From Aspidapion aeneum (taxonomy: Eukaryota > Arthropoda > Insecta > Coleoptera > Brentidae), in NCBI GenBank assembly GCA_963576565.1, contig OY755047.1, positions 8,092,931 through 8,156,930 on the forward strand: a DNA stretch of 64,000 bases, read 5' to 3'. The position numbers were made by a program, and so were the translations under genes. A model generated the notes under the pieces. That model was given only the letters and a program-made list of their open reading frames with translations. It was not told the DNA's origin and ran no database searches. Of this stretch, positions 44,699 to 58,400 are shown piece by piece (the first letter of the stretch is position 1; every line of letters starts with the position of its first letter).

Positions 44699-45100
44699 TA
44701 TCAAACAAGTTTCATGGCTAATCGGGCAAAAAGGAGTTTTTTGTTTCCCTTATATTTTTCCGTGGGTAGCTTGAAAGCTTAACCTCACGGGGGTCCAAGA
44801 TCTAATGGACACCTAATAAGTGTTGACAGTTAACCGTTTCGTCCTTATGGGACTCCTCAGAACACTGCTGGTCAAGTGACAAATCTTGCGAAGTTAATCA
44901 GACGGTTTTGTCTCTAATTAAATGTAATTAGTGAGCGAACTATAGCAAGAGGCGCCATCCACCGAGATACGAGAGAAACAAAAAACAAAAGCAGGGAAAA
45001 ACACTGCTATACAATATCGATCAATGAAAAGATCGAATGCAAATAAAAGAAAACAACTATAGTCCGTGACCTACGACAGCTCTTTGTCATTTCAGGCATT
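44699..45100 (+). repeat. Satellite-related monomer inside fold-back element
   Basis: Matches the monomers at 13735 and 14905, from ATCAAACAAGTTTCATGGCT through TCTTTGTCATTTCAGG, but is truncated at its right end. Its CTCF-like motif is altered (GCGCCATCC at about 44953). Confidence 0.85.
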
Positions 45101-45427
45101 ATCCCTAGCCTAGGCCCCGAGGAATCAGCCATTTTCAGGTTTTAAAATTTAAATCAAAAATTGTATTGAGTTACCTTAGGCGCCCCGATGCTTCAAGTTT
45201 GAGGCACATCGGTTCATAAATAAGAAAGTGGGTCATTTTGGATACGCCATTTTTTTTTTTTGTTTAAGTTAGAAATCATGATTAGCGACCTGAAACGCCC
45301 CAAAGTTCCGAGTTTGATGCATATCGGTTCATAAATGGGAAAATCCGCCATTTTATTTATTTTTCTAATAAAAAAAAATTGTTGAATTGTATACTAACCC
45401 CAAATACCTAGTTGGAAAAATTTTTTT

Positions 45428-46010
45428 TCATATGAAGTTAGCGAAGCACCCTCGTAAAAATCGCTTTTATCAAAATCGAATATGGTGGATAATTCGCCGC
45501 TAATTAGTCGTGAATTAGTTGTGGAAAAATTAATTTTGTCGCTCTTTTTTTTGACCGTTTTTTGAGTGCTTCGCTTAATTCATATAAAGTTAGAGAGGCA
45601 CCCAAAAAACATTCAAAACTAAACGCGACAAACTTAATTTTTCAACAACTAATTACCGACTAATTAGCAGGAAATTATCCACCATATTCGATTTCGAAAC
45701 GTCATGTCTAAAACCATTTTTACGAAGGTGCTTCGCTAACTTTATATGAAGTTAGCGAAGCACCCTCTAAACCGGTCAAAAATAAGAGCGACAACATTAA
45801 TTTTTCCACAACTAATTCACGACTAATTAGCGGCAAATTATCCACCATATTCGATTTTGATAAAAGCCATTTTTACAAGGGTGCTTCGCTAACTTCATAT
45901 GAAGTTAGCGAAGCACCCTCAAAAACGGTCAAAAATAAGAGCGACAAAATTAATTTTTCCACAACTAATTCACGACTAATTAACGGCAAATTATCCACCT
46001 AGTCACGATT
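45428..46010. repeat. Four ~150 bp hairpin-ended units, one inverted
   Basis: Each unit begins and/or ends with the palindrome-forming phrase ATGAAGTTAGCGAAGCACCC. Units lie at about 45428-45580 (inverted relative to the rest), 45585-45750, 45747-45900 and 45897-46010 (cut short). Shared interior: AACTAATTCACGACTAATTA and GGAAATTATCCACCATATTC. They look like miniature elements joined at shared ends. Confidence 0.75.
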
Positions 46011-46134
46011 CGATCTGCGATGGGTGCCACGCTAACTTCATGCTCATCTAAATAAAACTGTTTAAACAATTGCCAATGGTAACATCATAAAATAAAAAAT
46101 CTCACGGCGAATTGTCCCATCCCCGATGGAACAC

Positions 46135-47090
46135 TGCGAATCGGCTGCGGCGGCCGCTGCGGCGAATCGGCCGCGGCGAATTGTCCTCTACCCGTTCCAT
46201 CAGGCCGTTCGACAGTCATAAAACCGTCCGAAAAATCCCAAAGCGCGCGCAAGGCAGTACGAGGACTGTTTTAAAACAGTTTTGGTTAGATGGAAGGACC
46301 AAATAACTGTACAAAAAACGAATGCTGTTGGCGTAGTGATCGATTTACTTCAGACATGTGATCATATGCGAGAGTTAAATTCAAGGTCACGTGACTAAAA
46401 GAAAGGGTAGGTTACGTCGTCTCGCGTAAAGGTAGATCGAAGGCAACGTATGAATTCGAGAGCACGAAATTAAAGTGCACACAGAAAGGATTACACAATT
46501 ACATAGGATTATCACAATATATTTTTAATTTTAGTTCATTAAAATGCAGATAAAATTACATTAATTTAAATGATATTCACAAACTATAAACCACTACAGA
46601 CTGCCTAATAAACTAAATACACCAAAAATTGAAACGAACTTGCATTTTAGTACATTTTTTTTGGGGCGAAATTTGTGAAAAAATTATTTTTTCTAATATC
46701 ACAAGTTTTATGTGAAATTTATATATATATATTTATTTGTATTTTGTAATTTAATGTTTACAAAACATTTGTGTCTTACCTACATTTAAGAAACAACTTG
46801 TAAAAAAATCAATCCTTTAGCTTGCTTTGTTTTTGAGATATTCAGTTTTTGCCTCCTAAAAATGTTAAGCATTTATGACCAAAACTCATTAAAGGCTTGT
46901 CGAAAATGGCTAAAAAAGTAAAAGTAAAAAAGAAACACATATTTAACTCGTTTGGTTGTCAATTAATTCCATTTTTGCCGTTCAATCAACAAAAATTTCA
47001 CCGCTTTAGATTCAGTAACCTTTTCTATATTTCAAAAAAAAGTTAGACATTCGTTTTGTACGGACAACGTAAAAACCATTTGCGGAAATC
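46135..47090. other. Mostly unannotated
   Basis: 46135-46200 repeats the GCGGCGAATCGGCCGC phrase of the adjacent element. 46200-46500 is GC-richer and seems single copy, with a 64-codon frame (46112-46306) that starts inside the element and has no recognised motif. 46650-47090 is AT-rich and blends into the diverged edge of array 1. Confidence 0.4.
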
Positions 47091-47094
47091 GAGT

Positions 47095-50000
47095 GCAAAA
47101 GAAATAATTGATCTATCTTGTTTGGTACTCGAGATATCAATATTTTGCCGAAGCTATCACTCAAATGTATTTTACACAGTTCTTCTGAGTCCTTTCATTA
47201 CTTTGAAGCTTATTTCACAAAGAAATTCGGTTTTTGACGAAATATATTGACATAGTATTTCAAAGGATAGTTTACAAAGTAAAATAAAAAAAGAATTAGG
47301 TCTCTAGCTTGATCAATAATCGAGTTATTCAATTTTTGCCGATTAATCAACCATGAACTGCCCATTTTCAATTCAACCGCACATACCTCAAAAACTAACA
47401 TACTTAGGACTGTGCTTCAATAAGATAAATTTTGAAGGACATTCTGACAAACAAAATGAAAAAAGAACCAACTGTCTAATAAGGTTGCTTTTCAAAATAT
47501 TAAGATTTTGCCGAAATATTCAACCGAGAATCACCGCTGTTTTGCTTGACATAGGTTTCGAAATGATTAAATAACTCGAAAACCGTTATAGATCGAGATT
47601 TTATTATTTGAACAAAATTTTAGCGGACATTGCGAGGAACATGACGCGTGAAACATTGTAGCTTTAGCCCCTTCCCTAGCCGAGTTATCTTGGTTCATTA
47701 AAAAATTATGGTTGTTGTAATAAGATACAATGTTTTGCTTTTTTTTCTTTTTTTATGAGTTTATAGCTATAAATTTAAAGCTTTCACATTTCGAGCTCTA
47801 TTCAGTCATATCTTAAAAACTAAGTCATCATATCTTGTTTGGTACTAGAGATAGAACCGAAGCGATCACTCAAATTTATTTTACAGTTCTTCTGGGTCCT
47901 TTCATCACTTTAAAGCTTATTTCACAAAGGAATTGGTCTTTTTTACGAAATATGTTGACATATTGTTCCAAAGGCTAGTCTATGAAGTAAAATAAAAAAA
48001 GAATTGAGTCTCTAGCTTGATCAATAATCGAGTTATTCAATTTTTGCCGATTAATCAACCATGAACTGCCCATTTTCAATTCAACCGCACATACCTCAAA
48101 AACTAACACACTTAGGACTGTGCTTCAATAAGATAAATTTTGAAGGACATTCTGACAAACAAAATGAAAAAAGAACCAACTGTCTAATGAGGTTGCTTTT
48201 CAAAATATTAAGATTTTGCCGAAGTATTCAACCGAGAATCACCGCTGTTTTGCTTGACATAGGTTTCGAAATGATTAAATAACTCGAAAACCGTTATAGA
48301 TCGAGATTTTATTATTTGAACAAAATTTTAGCGGACATTGCGAGGAACATGACGCGTGAAACATTGTAGCTTTAGCCCCTTCCCTAGCCGAGTTATCTTG
48401 GTTCATTAAAAAATTATGGTTGTTGTAATAAGATACAATGTTTTGCTTTTTTTTCTTTTTTTATGAGTTTATAGCTATAAATTTAAAGCTTTCACATTTC
48501 GAGCTATATTCAGTCATATCTCAAAAGCTAAGTCATCATATCTTGTTTGGTACTAGAGATAGAACCGAAGCGATCACTCAAATTTATTTTACAGTTCTTC
48601 TGGGTCCTTTCATTACTTTAAAGCTTATTTCACAAAGGAATTGGTCTTTTTTACGAAATTTGTTGACATATTGTTCCAAAGGCTAGTCTATGAATTAAAA
48701 TAAAAAAAGAATTGAGTCTCTAGCTTGATCCATAATCGAGTTATTCCATTTTTGCCGATTAATCAACAATGAACTGCCCATTTTCAATTCAACCGCACAT
48801 ACCTCAAAAACTAACACACTTAGGACTGTGCTTCAATAAGATAAATTTTGAAGGACATTCTGACAAACAAAATGAAAAAAAAACCAACTGTCTTATAAGG
48901 TTGCTTTTCAAAATATTAAGATTTTGCCGAAGTATTCTACCGAGAATCACCACTGTTTTGCTTGACATAGGTTTCGAAATGATTAAATAACTCGAAAACC
49001 GTTATAGATCGAGATTTTATTATTTGAACAAAATTTTTGCGGAGATTGCGAGGAACATGACGCGGAAAAAATTGTAGCTTTAGTCACCTACCTAGCGGAG
49101 TTATTTTGGTTCATTAAAAAATTATGGTTGTTGTGAGATACAATGTTTTGCTTTTTTTTTCCTTTTTTACAGTTCTTCTGGGTTCTTTCATTACTTTAAA
49201 GCTCATTTCACAAAGGAATTGGTATTTTTTACAAAATATGTTGACATATTCTTCCAAAGGATAGTCCATGAAGTAAAATAAAAATAGAATTGAGTCTATA
49301 ACTTGATCTATAATCGAGTAATTCCATGTTTGCCGATTAATCAACAATGAACTGCCTATTTTCAATTCAACCGCACATACCTCAAAAACTAACATACTTA
49401 GGACTGTGCTTCAATAAGATAAATTTTGAAGGACATTCTGACAAACAAAATGAAAAAAGAACCAACTGTATAATGAGGTTGCTTTTCAAAATATTAAGAT
49501 TTTGCCGAAGTATTCAACCGAGAATCACCGCTGTTTTGCTTAACATAGGTTTCGAAATGATTAAACAACTCGAAAACCGTTATAGATCGAGATTTTATTA
49601 TCTGAACAAAATTTTACCGGAAATTGCGAGGAACATGACGCGTGAAACATTGTAGCTTTAGCCCCTTTCCTAGAAGAGTTATCTTGGTTCATTAAAAAAT
49701 TATGGTTGTTGTAATAAGATACAATGTTTTGCTTTTTTTTCTTTTTTTATGAGTTTATAGCTATAAATTTAAAGCTTTCACATTTCGAGCTCTATTCAGT
49801 CATATCTTAAAAACTAAGTCATCATATCTTGTTTGGTACTAGAGATAGAACCGAAGCGATCACTCAAATTTATTTTACAGTTCTTCTGGGTCCTTTCATC
49901 ACTTTAAAGCTTATTTCACAAAGGAATTGGTCTTTTTTACGAAATATGTTGACATATTGTTCCAAAGGCTAGTCTATGAAGTAAAATAAAAAAAGAATTG

Positions 50001-53000
50001 AGTCTCTAGCTTGATCCATAATAGAGTTATTCCATTTTTGCTGATTAATCAACAATGAACTGCCCATTTTCAATTCAACCGCACATACCTCAAAAACTAA
50101 CACACTTAGGAGTGTGCTTCAATAAGATAAATTTTGAAGGACCTTCTGAAAAACAATATGAAAAAAAAACCAACTGTCTAATAAGGTTGCTTTTCAAAAT
50201 ATTAAGATTTTGCCGAAGTATTCAACCGAGAATCACCGCTGTTTTGCCTGACATAGGTTTTGAAATAATTAAATAACTCGAAAACCGTTATAGATCGAGA
50301 TTTTATAATTTGAACAAAATTTTACCGGAAATTGCGAGGAACATGACGCGTGAAACATTGTAGCTTTAGCCCCTTTCCTAGGCGAGTTATCTTGGTTCAT
50401 TAAAAAATTATGGTTGTAGTAATAAGATACAATGTTTTGCTTTTTTTTTCTTTTTTTATGAGTTTATAGCTATAAATTTAAGGCTTTCACATTTCGAGCT
50501 CTATTCAGTCATATCTTAAAAACTAAGTCATCATATCTTGTTTGGTACTAGAGATAGAACCGAAGTGATCACTAAAATTTATTTTACAGTTCTTCTGGGT
50601 CCTTTCATTACTTTAAAGCTTATTTCACAAAGGAATTGGTATTTTTTTCGAAATATGTTGACATATTGTTCCAAAGGCTAGTCTATGAAGTAAAATAAAA
50701 AAAGAATTGAGTCTCTAGCTTGATTTATAATCGAGTAATTCCATGTTTGCCGATTAATCAACAATGAACTGCCCATTTTCAATTCAACCGCACATACCTC
50801 AAAAACTAACACACTTAGGACTGTGCTTCAATAAGATAAATTTTGAAGGACATTCTGACAAACAAAATGAAAAAAAAAACCAACTGTCTTATAAGGTTGC
50901 TTTTCAAAATATTAAGATTTTGCCGAAGTATTCTACCGAGAATCACCACTGTTTTGCCTGACATAGGTTTTGAAATGATTAAATAACTCGAAAACCGTTA
51001 TAGATCGAGATTTTATTATTTGAACAAAATTTTTGCGGAGATTGCGAGGAATATGACGCGGAAAAAATTGTAGCTTTAGTCACCTACCTAGCGGAGTTAT
51101 TTTGGTTCATTAAAAAATTATGGTTGTTGTGAGATACAATGTTTTGCTTTTTTTTTCCTTTTTTACAGTTCTTCTGGGTTCTTTCATTACTTTAAAGCTC
51201 ATTTCACAAAGGAATTGGTATTTTTTACAAAATATGTTGACATATTCTTCAAAAGGATAGTCCATAAGGTAAAATAAAAATAGAATTGAGTCTATAACTT
51301 GATCTATAATCGAGTAATTCCATGTTTGCCGATTAATCAACAATGAACTGCCCATTTTCAATTCAACCGCACATACCTCAAAAACTAACACACTTAGGAC
51401 TGTGCTTCAATAAGATAAATTTTGAAGGACATTCTGAAAAACAAAATGAAAAAAAACCAACTGTCTAATAAGGTTGCTTTTCAAAATATTAAGATTTTGC
51501 CGAAGTATTCTACCGAGAATCACCACTGTTTTGCTTGACATAGGTTTCGAAATGATTAAATAACGCGAAAACCGTTATAGATCGAGATTTTATTATCTGA
51601 ACAAAATTTTCCCGGAAATTGCGAGGAACATGACGCGTGAAACATTGTAGCTTTAGCCCCTTCCCTAGCCGAGTTATCTTGGTTCATTAAAAAATTATGG
51701 TTGTTGTAATAAGATACGATGTTTTGCTTTTTTTTCTTTTTTTATGAGTTTATAGCTATAAATTTAAGGCTTTCACATTTCGAGCTCTATTCAGTCATAT
51801 CTTAAAAACTAAGTCATCATATCTTGTTTGGTACTAGAGATAGAACCGAAGTGATCACTAAAATTTATTTTACAGTTCTTCTGGGTCCTTTCATTACTTT
51901 AAAGCTTATTTCACAAAGGAATTGGTATTTTTTTCGAAATATGTTGACATATTGTTCCAAAGGCTAGTCTATGAAGTAAAATAAAAAAAGAATTGCGTCT
52001 CTAGCTTGATCCATAAACGAATTATTCAATTTTTTCCGATTAATCAACCATGAACTGCCCATTTTTAATTCAACCGCACAGACCTCAAAAACTAACACAC
52101 TTAGGACTGTGCTTCAATAAGATAAATGTTGAAGGACATTCTGACAAACAAAATGAAAAAAAAGAACCAACTGTCTAATAAGGTTGCTTTTCAAAATATT
52201 AAGATTTTGCCGAAGTATTCAACCGAGAATCACCGCTGTTTTGCTTGACATAGGTTTCGAAATGATTAAATAACTCGAAAACCGTTATAGATCGAGATTT
52301 TATTATCTGAACAAAATTTTCCCGGAAATTGCGAGGAACATGACGCGTGAAACATTGTAGCTTTAGCCCCTTTCCTAGAAGAGTTATCTTGGTTCATTAA
52401 AAAATTATGGTTGTTGTAATAAGATACAATGTTTTGCTTTTTTTTCTTTTTTTATGAGTTTATAGCTATAAATTTAAAGCTTTCACATTTCGAGCTATAT
52501 TCAGTCATATCTCAAAAGCTAAGTCATCATATCTTGTTTGGTACTAGAGATAGAACCGAAGCGATCACTCAAATTTATTTTACAGTTCTTCTGGGTCCTT
52601 TCATTACTTTAAAGCTTATTTCACAAAGGAATTGGTCTTTTTTACGAAATTTGTTGACATATTGTTCAAAAGGCTAGTCTATGAATTAAAATAAAAAAAG
52701 AATTGAGTCTCTAGCTTGATCCATAATCGAGTTATTCCATTTTTGCCGATTAATCAACCATGAACTGCCCATTTTCAATTCAACCGCACATACCTCAAAA
52801 ACTAACATACTTAGGACTGTGCTTCAATAAGATAAATTTTGAAGGACATTCTGACAAACAAAATGAAAAAGAACCAACTGTCTAATGAGGTTGCTTTTCA
52901 AAATATTAAGATTTTGCCGAAGTATTCAACCGAGAATCACCGCTGTTTTGCTTGACATAGGTTTCGAAATGATTAAATAACTCGAAAACCGTTATAGATC

Positions 53001-55190
53001 GAGATTTTATTATCTGAACAAAATTTTCCCGGAAATTGCGAGGAACATGACGCGTGAAACATTGTAGCTTTAGCCCCTTTCCTAGAAGAGTTATCTTGGT
53101 TCATTAAAAAATTATGGTTGTTGTAATAAGATACAATGTTTTGCTTTTTTTTATGAGTTTATAGCTATAAATTTAAAGCTTTCACATTTCGAGCTATATT
53201 CAGTCATATCTCAAAAGCTAAGTCATCATATCTTGTTTGGTACTAGAGATAGAACCGAAGCAATCACTCAAATTTATTTTACAGTTCTTCTGGGTCCTTT
53301 CATTACTTTAAAGCTTATTTCACAAAGGAATTGGTCTTTTTTACGAAATTTGTTGACATATTGTTCCAAAGGCTAGTCTATGAATTAAAATAAAAAAAGA
53401 ATTGAGTCTCTAGCTTGATCCATAATCGAGTTATTCCATTTTTGCCGATTAATCAACAATGAACTGCCCATTTTCAATTCAACCGCACATACCTCAAAAA
53501 CTAACACACTTAGGACTGTGCTTCAATAAGATAAATTTTGAAGGACATTCTGACAAACAAAATGAAAAAAAAAACCAACTGTCTTATAAGGTTGCTTTTC
53601 AAAATATTAAGATTTTGCCGAAGTATTCTACCGAGAATCACCACTGTTTTGCTTGACATAGGTTTCGAAATGATTAAATAACTCGAAAACCGTTATAGAT
53701 CGAGATTTTATTATTTGAACAAAATTTTTGCGGAGATTGCGAGGAACATGACGCGGAAAAAATTGTAGCTTTAGTCACCTACCTAGCGGAGTTATTTTGG
53801 TTCATTAAAAAATTATGGTTGTTGTGAGATACAATGTTTTGCTTTTTTTTTCCTTTTTTACAGTTCTTCTGGGTTCTTTCATTACTTTAAAGCTCATTTC
53901 ACAAAGGAATTGGTATTTTTTACAAAATATGTTGACATATTCTTCAAAAGGATAGTCCATAAGGTAAAATAAAAATAGAATTGAGTCTATAACTTGATCT
54001 ATAATCGAGTAATTCCATGTTTGCCGATTAATCAACAATGAACTGCCCATTTTCAATTCAACCGCACATACCTCAAAAACTAACACACTTAGGAGTGTGC
54101 TTCAATAAGATAAATTTTGAAGGACCTTCTGAAAAACAAAATGAAAAAAAAAACCAACTGCCTAATAAGGTTGCTTTTCATAATATTAAGATTTTGCCGA
54201 AGTATTCAACCGAGAATCACCGCTGTTTTGCTTGACATAGGTTTCGAAATGATTAAATAACTCGAAAACCGTTATAGATCGAGATTTTATTATCTGAACA
54301 AAATTTTAGCGGAAATTGCGAGGAACATGACGCGTGAAACATTGTAGCTTTAGCCCCTTCCCTAGGCGAGTTATCTTGGTTCATTAAAAAATTATGGTTG
54401 TTGTAATAAGATACAATGTTTTGCTTTTTTTTCTTTTTTTATGAGTTTATAGCTATAAATTTAAGGCTTTCACATTTCGAGCTCTATTCAGTCATATCTT
54501 AAAAACTAAGTCATCATATCTTGTTTGGTACTAGAGATAGAACCGAAGCGATCACTAAAATTTATTTTACAGTTCTTCTGGGTCCTTTCATTACTTTAAA
54601 GCTTATTTCACAAAGGAATTGGTCTTTTTTACGAAATATGTTGACATATTGTTCCAAAGGCTAGTCTATGGAGTAAAATAAAAAAAGAATTGAGTCTCTA
54701 GCTTGATCCATAATCGAGTTATTCAATTTTTGCCGATTAATCAACCATGAACTGCCCATTTTCAATTCAACCGCACATACCTCAAAAACTAACACACTTA
54801 GGACTATACTTCAATAAGATAAATTTTGAAGGACCTTCTGAAAAACAAAATGAAAAAAGAACCAACTGTCTAATAAGGTTGCTTTTCAAAATATTAAGAT
54901 TTTGCCGAAGTATTCAACCGAGAATCACCACTGTTTTGCTTGACATAGGTTTCGAAATGATTAAATAACTCGAAAACCGTTATAGATCGAGATTTTATAA
55001 TTTGAACAAAATTTTACCGGAAATTGCGAGGAACATGACGCGTGAAACATTGTAGGTTTAGCCCCTTCCCTAGGCGAGTTATCTTGGTTCATTAAAAAAT
55101 TATGGTTGTTGTAACAAGATACAATGTTTTGCTTTTTTTTCTTTTTTTATGAGTTTATAGCGATAAATTTAAGGCTTTCACATTTCGAGT
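47095..55190. repeat. Satellite array 1: 708 and 578 bp units in higher-order order
   Basis: The phrase ATGAACTGCCCATTTTCAAT (one copy with a variant) starts at 47353, 48061, 48769, 49347, 50055, 50764, 51343, 52050, 52760, 53459, 54038 and 54747. Spacings are about 708, 708, 578, 708, 709, 579, 707, 710, 699, 579 and 709. Short units lack about 130 bp (the ATGAGTTTATAGCTATAAAT...TTTATTTTACAG part) and carry their own variants (GCGGAGATTGCGAGG in the preceding part, CTTCTGGGTTCTTTC). The 65-102 codon frames recur with the units and have frameshifts among them, so they are not genes. Left edge (47095-47350) diverged; right edge abrupt at 55190. Confidence 0.92.
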
Positions 55191-55430
55191 TGCAAAAATT
55201 CGAGAAAGTAGCATGGCATTTATTTAATTTGCGTTAAATTTTTCCGCTCAAACCGGTTGACCTGACGTGTTCATATGTAATTTACACGAATAAAAAAAAC
55301 GCCGCGGTTTTTACGCCATAATAATAGTTAATTTATACAACAAATAATTAAAATGCGTTTTAAGGCGACTTACCAAACAGGTCGAGTTAAACCAGTCTAG
55401 AATGACCAGTTTTTTTTATTATTTTCTACC
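55191..55430. other. Spacer between the two satellite arrays
   Basis: About 240 bp with no match to either unit that I can see. Contains CGCCGCGG near 55301. No gene. Confidence 0.5.
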
Positions 55431-58400
55431 AAGTGGTCTTAATTTATTAAACAAGTATTATTTTCTTACGAAACTCGAGGAATAATTAAAAATGATTACT
55501 AATAACCGTTTTTTTATAGCAGGTTATAAAAATTATTATTTTTATTGAAAACCCACTCACTGTTTTTATTATATATTTCATTTGTATATATAACAATAGG
55601 TACAGTTTTTTAATCTACATGGTCACATTGTTTTATTGAGTCAAAATAATACATAACAGTTCAATTTTAATTGTAAATGCATGTTTTATTATTGAAATGT
55701 TGTTATTATTTCAATTACAAACCATAGTTTTGTTTTTAACCTTTGTCTGACATTGTAATTTTTTAATAAACATCTGCCTGTGCTCTCTCAAAACAACATA
55801 CCTCGGCTACGGAAAGTGCTACAGTGCCTCTCATATTTTCCCTAAAACAATTTAGTTAAAAAAAAATCACTAACTTCAACGGTTCTCGAGATATTTAATC
55901 ATCTTGGAACCTATGTAAAATAAAAACACTGGTGATTCTCGGTTGATTACTTCGGCAAAATCTTAATATTTTAAAAAGTAACCTAACTAGAGAGATGATT
56001 TTTTTTGCATTTTATTTGTCAGAATATGCTTCAAAATGTATGTTATTAAAGCAACGTGCTAGGTGCTTCAGTTTCTGAGATATGGGCCGCTGAATCAAAA
56101 ACGAAAATCTTATTGTTAATTAATCGGCAAAAATGGAATAACTCGATCACGGATTGTGCCAGAGACCCAAATATTTTTCTATTTTACTTTTTAAACTAGA
56201 TTTTAGGTTAATACGTCAAAATATTTTGTAAAAAACCCAAATTTCTTAGTAAAATCAGCTAGGAACTACTGGAAAGATCCAGAAGAGGTCGGTACAATAC
56301 ATTGCTAGTGATCGCTTCGGCAAATTCTTAATATCTTGAGAACCAAACAGGATATATTGATGATTCTTTTTGCAATCGATTTCAACAGATGTTTGTTACG
56401 TTCTCCATGAAAATGAAACGTCTACCTTTTATAGTTTGCAAGATATTGTCCGTTAAATAAATAAAAGGAAAAATCGCAATATCTAAGCAATAAAACAAGA
56501 TGGAGTCCCAATCTCTTTTTTGATGTACTCAGCTAACATTCTTCTAAAAGGTACCGTTTTAATTAGACCCAAAAACATTAGCAGAATCCAGCTAAATGCT
56601 CGAATGGAGTCGGCTCAAAGTAAAAAGCTTACAAAATAAAGCTGGCCAACACAGAGCTTCACAATTGAAGGGTAATTCAGAACAGCAGTGGAGACAGAGA
56701 CTCGATTAAGTTGGTGGCGCCCTCTGCACGGCAATAAGACGAATTACACATAAGTGGTATTAATTTATTAAACATATTATATTATTCTCTTACAAAACTC
56801 GATGAATAATTAAAAATGATTAGTAATAACCCTTTTATTGTAGATTATAAAATTTATTATTTTAAAAATTATTATTGTTATGGAAAACCCACTCACTGTT
56901 TTTATTAGGTATAGGTATTTTATTTGTAATAATATCAATACAGTATTTTTTATCCAATTAAAAATTGATGTTTTTTATTATTGGAATTTTGTTAATCTCA
57001 ATTAAGAACCAGAATTTTTTGTTGACCTTTGTCTGACATTGAATGTTTTAATAAAACATCTGCCTGTGCTCCCCAAAGCAACACACCTTGGATATGGAAA
57101 GTGCTACTGTGCCTCTTATCTTCCCCTAAAGAATTTGTACAAGAAAAAAATTGCCAACTGCAACGGTTCCCGAGATATTTAATCATCTTAAAATCTATGT
57201 AGGTAAAATAAAAAATTAATGATTTTCGGTTGATAATTTCGGCAAAATCTTAATATTTTGAAAAGTAACCTACCTAGAGATACGATTTTTTTTGCATTTT
57301 ATTTGTAAGAATGTCCTTCAAAATTTATCTGATAAAAGCGATGTGCTAGGTGCTTTAGTTTCTGAGATATGGGCCGCTGAATCAAAAATGGAAAACTTAT
57401 TGTTGATTAATCGGCAAAAATGGAATAACTCGATCGCGGATTGTGCGAGAGACCCAAATATTTTTTATTTTATTTTTTAAACTAGATTCTAGGCTAATAC
57501 GTCAAAATATTTTGTAAAAAATCCTTATTTCTTTGTAAAATGAGCTAGGAACTACTAGAAAGATCCAGAAGAGGTCCGTACAATACATTGCTATTGATCG
57601 CTTCGGCAAATTATGAATATCTCGATAACCAAACAAGACATGTTAATGATTCTTTTTGCATTTTATTTCAACAGATGTTTGTTACGTTCTCCATAAAAAT
57701 GAAACGACTATCTTTTATAGTTTGCAAGATATTGTCCGTTAAATAAATAAAAAGAAAAATCGCAATATCTAAGCAATAAAACAAGATGGAGTCCTAATCT
57801 CTTGATGTACTCAGCTAACATTCTTCTAAAAGGTACCGTTTTAATTAGACCCATAAACATTAGCAGAACCAGCTAAATGCTAGAATGGGGTCAGCTCAAA
57901 GTAAAAAGCTTACAAAACAAAGCTCACCAACACAGAACTTCACAATTGAAGGGTAATTCAGAACAGCAGTGGACTCGATTAGGTTGGTGGCGCCCTCTGC
58001 AGGGCAATACAACGAATTACAAGTGATTCAAATGAGTGGTATTAATTTATTAAACAAGTATTATTCTCTTACAAAACTCGATGAATAATTAAAAATTATT
58101 AGTAATAACCCTTTTATTCTGCAGGTTATAAAATTTATTTATTTATTAAATTATTATTTTTATGGAAAACCCACTCACTGTTTTTATTAGGTATAGGTAT
58201 TTTATTTGTAATAATATCAATACAGTTTTTTTATCTAATTAAAAATTCATGTTTTATTATTGGAATTTTGTTATTATCTCAATTAAGAACCAGAATTTTT
58301 TGTTGACCTTTGTCTGACATTGAAAGTTTTAATAAAACATCTGCCTGTGCTCCCCAAAGCAACACACCTTGGCTATGGAAAGAGCTACTGTGCCTCTTAT

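Larger units (their letters stand above)
44238..46134. mobile_element. Fold-back element with CAGTGTTCCATCGG ends, nested repeats
   Basis: CAGTGTTCCATCGGAGATGG at 44238 and its inverted copy CCATCCCCGATGGAACACTG ending at 46134 head arms of about 120 bp (ATTCGCCGCG..., TTTTATGATGTTACCATTGC) that pair with 46045-46130. Inside are G runs (44580-44635), a satellite-type monomer (44699-45100), a CCGCCATTTT-family fragment (45210-45360) and the inverted units at 45428-46010. Target duplication not clear. GCCGCGGCCGAATCG-type sequence recurs just outside, 46138-46190. Confidence 0.7.

Noticed and set aside
47353..54968. Conserved 65-102 codon plus-strand frames beginning MNCPFSIQPHIPQ, recurring a dozen times
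   Set aside because: They recur strictly with the satellite unit, vary in length because of frameshifts in A runs, and show no sign of protein-level constraint.
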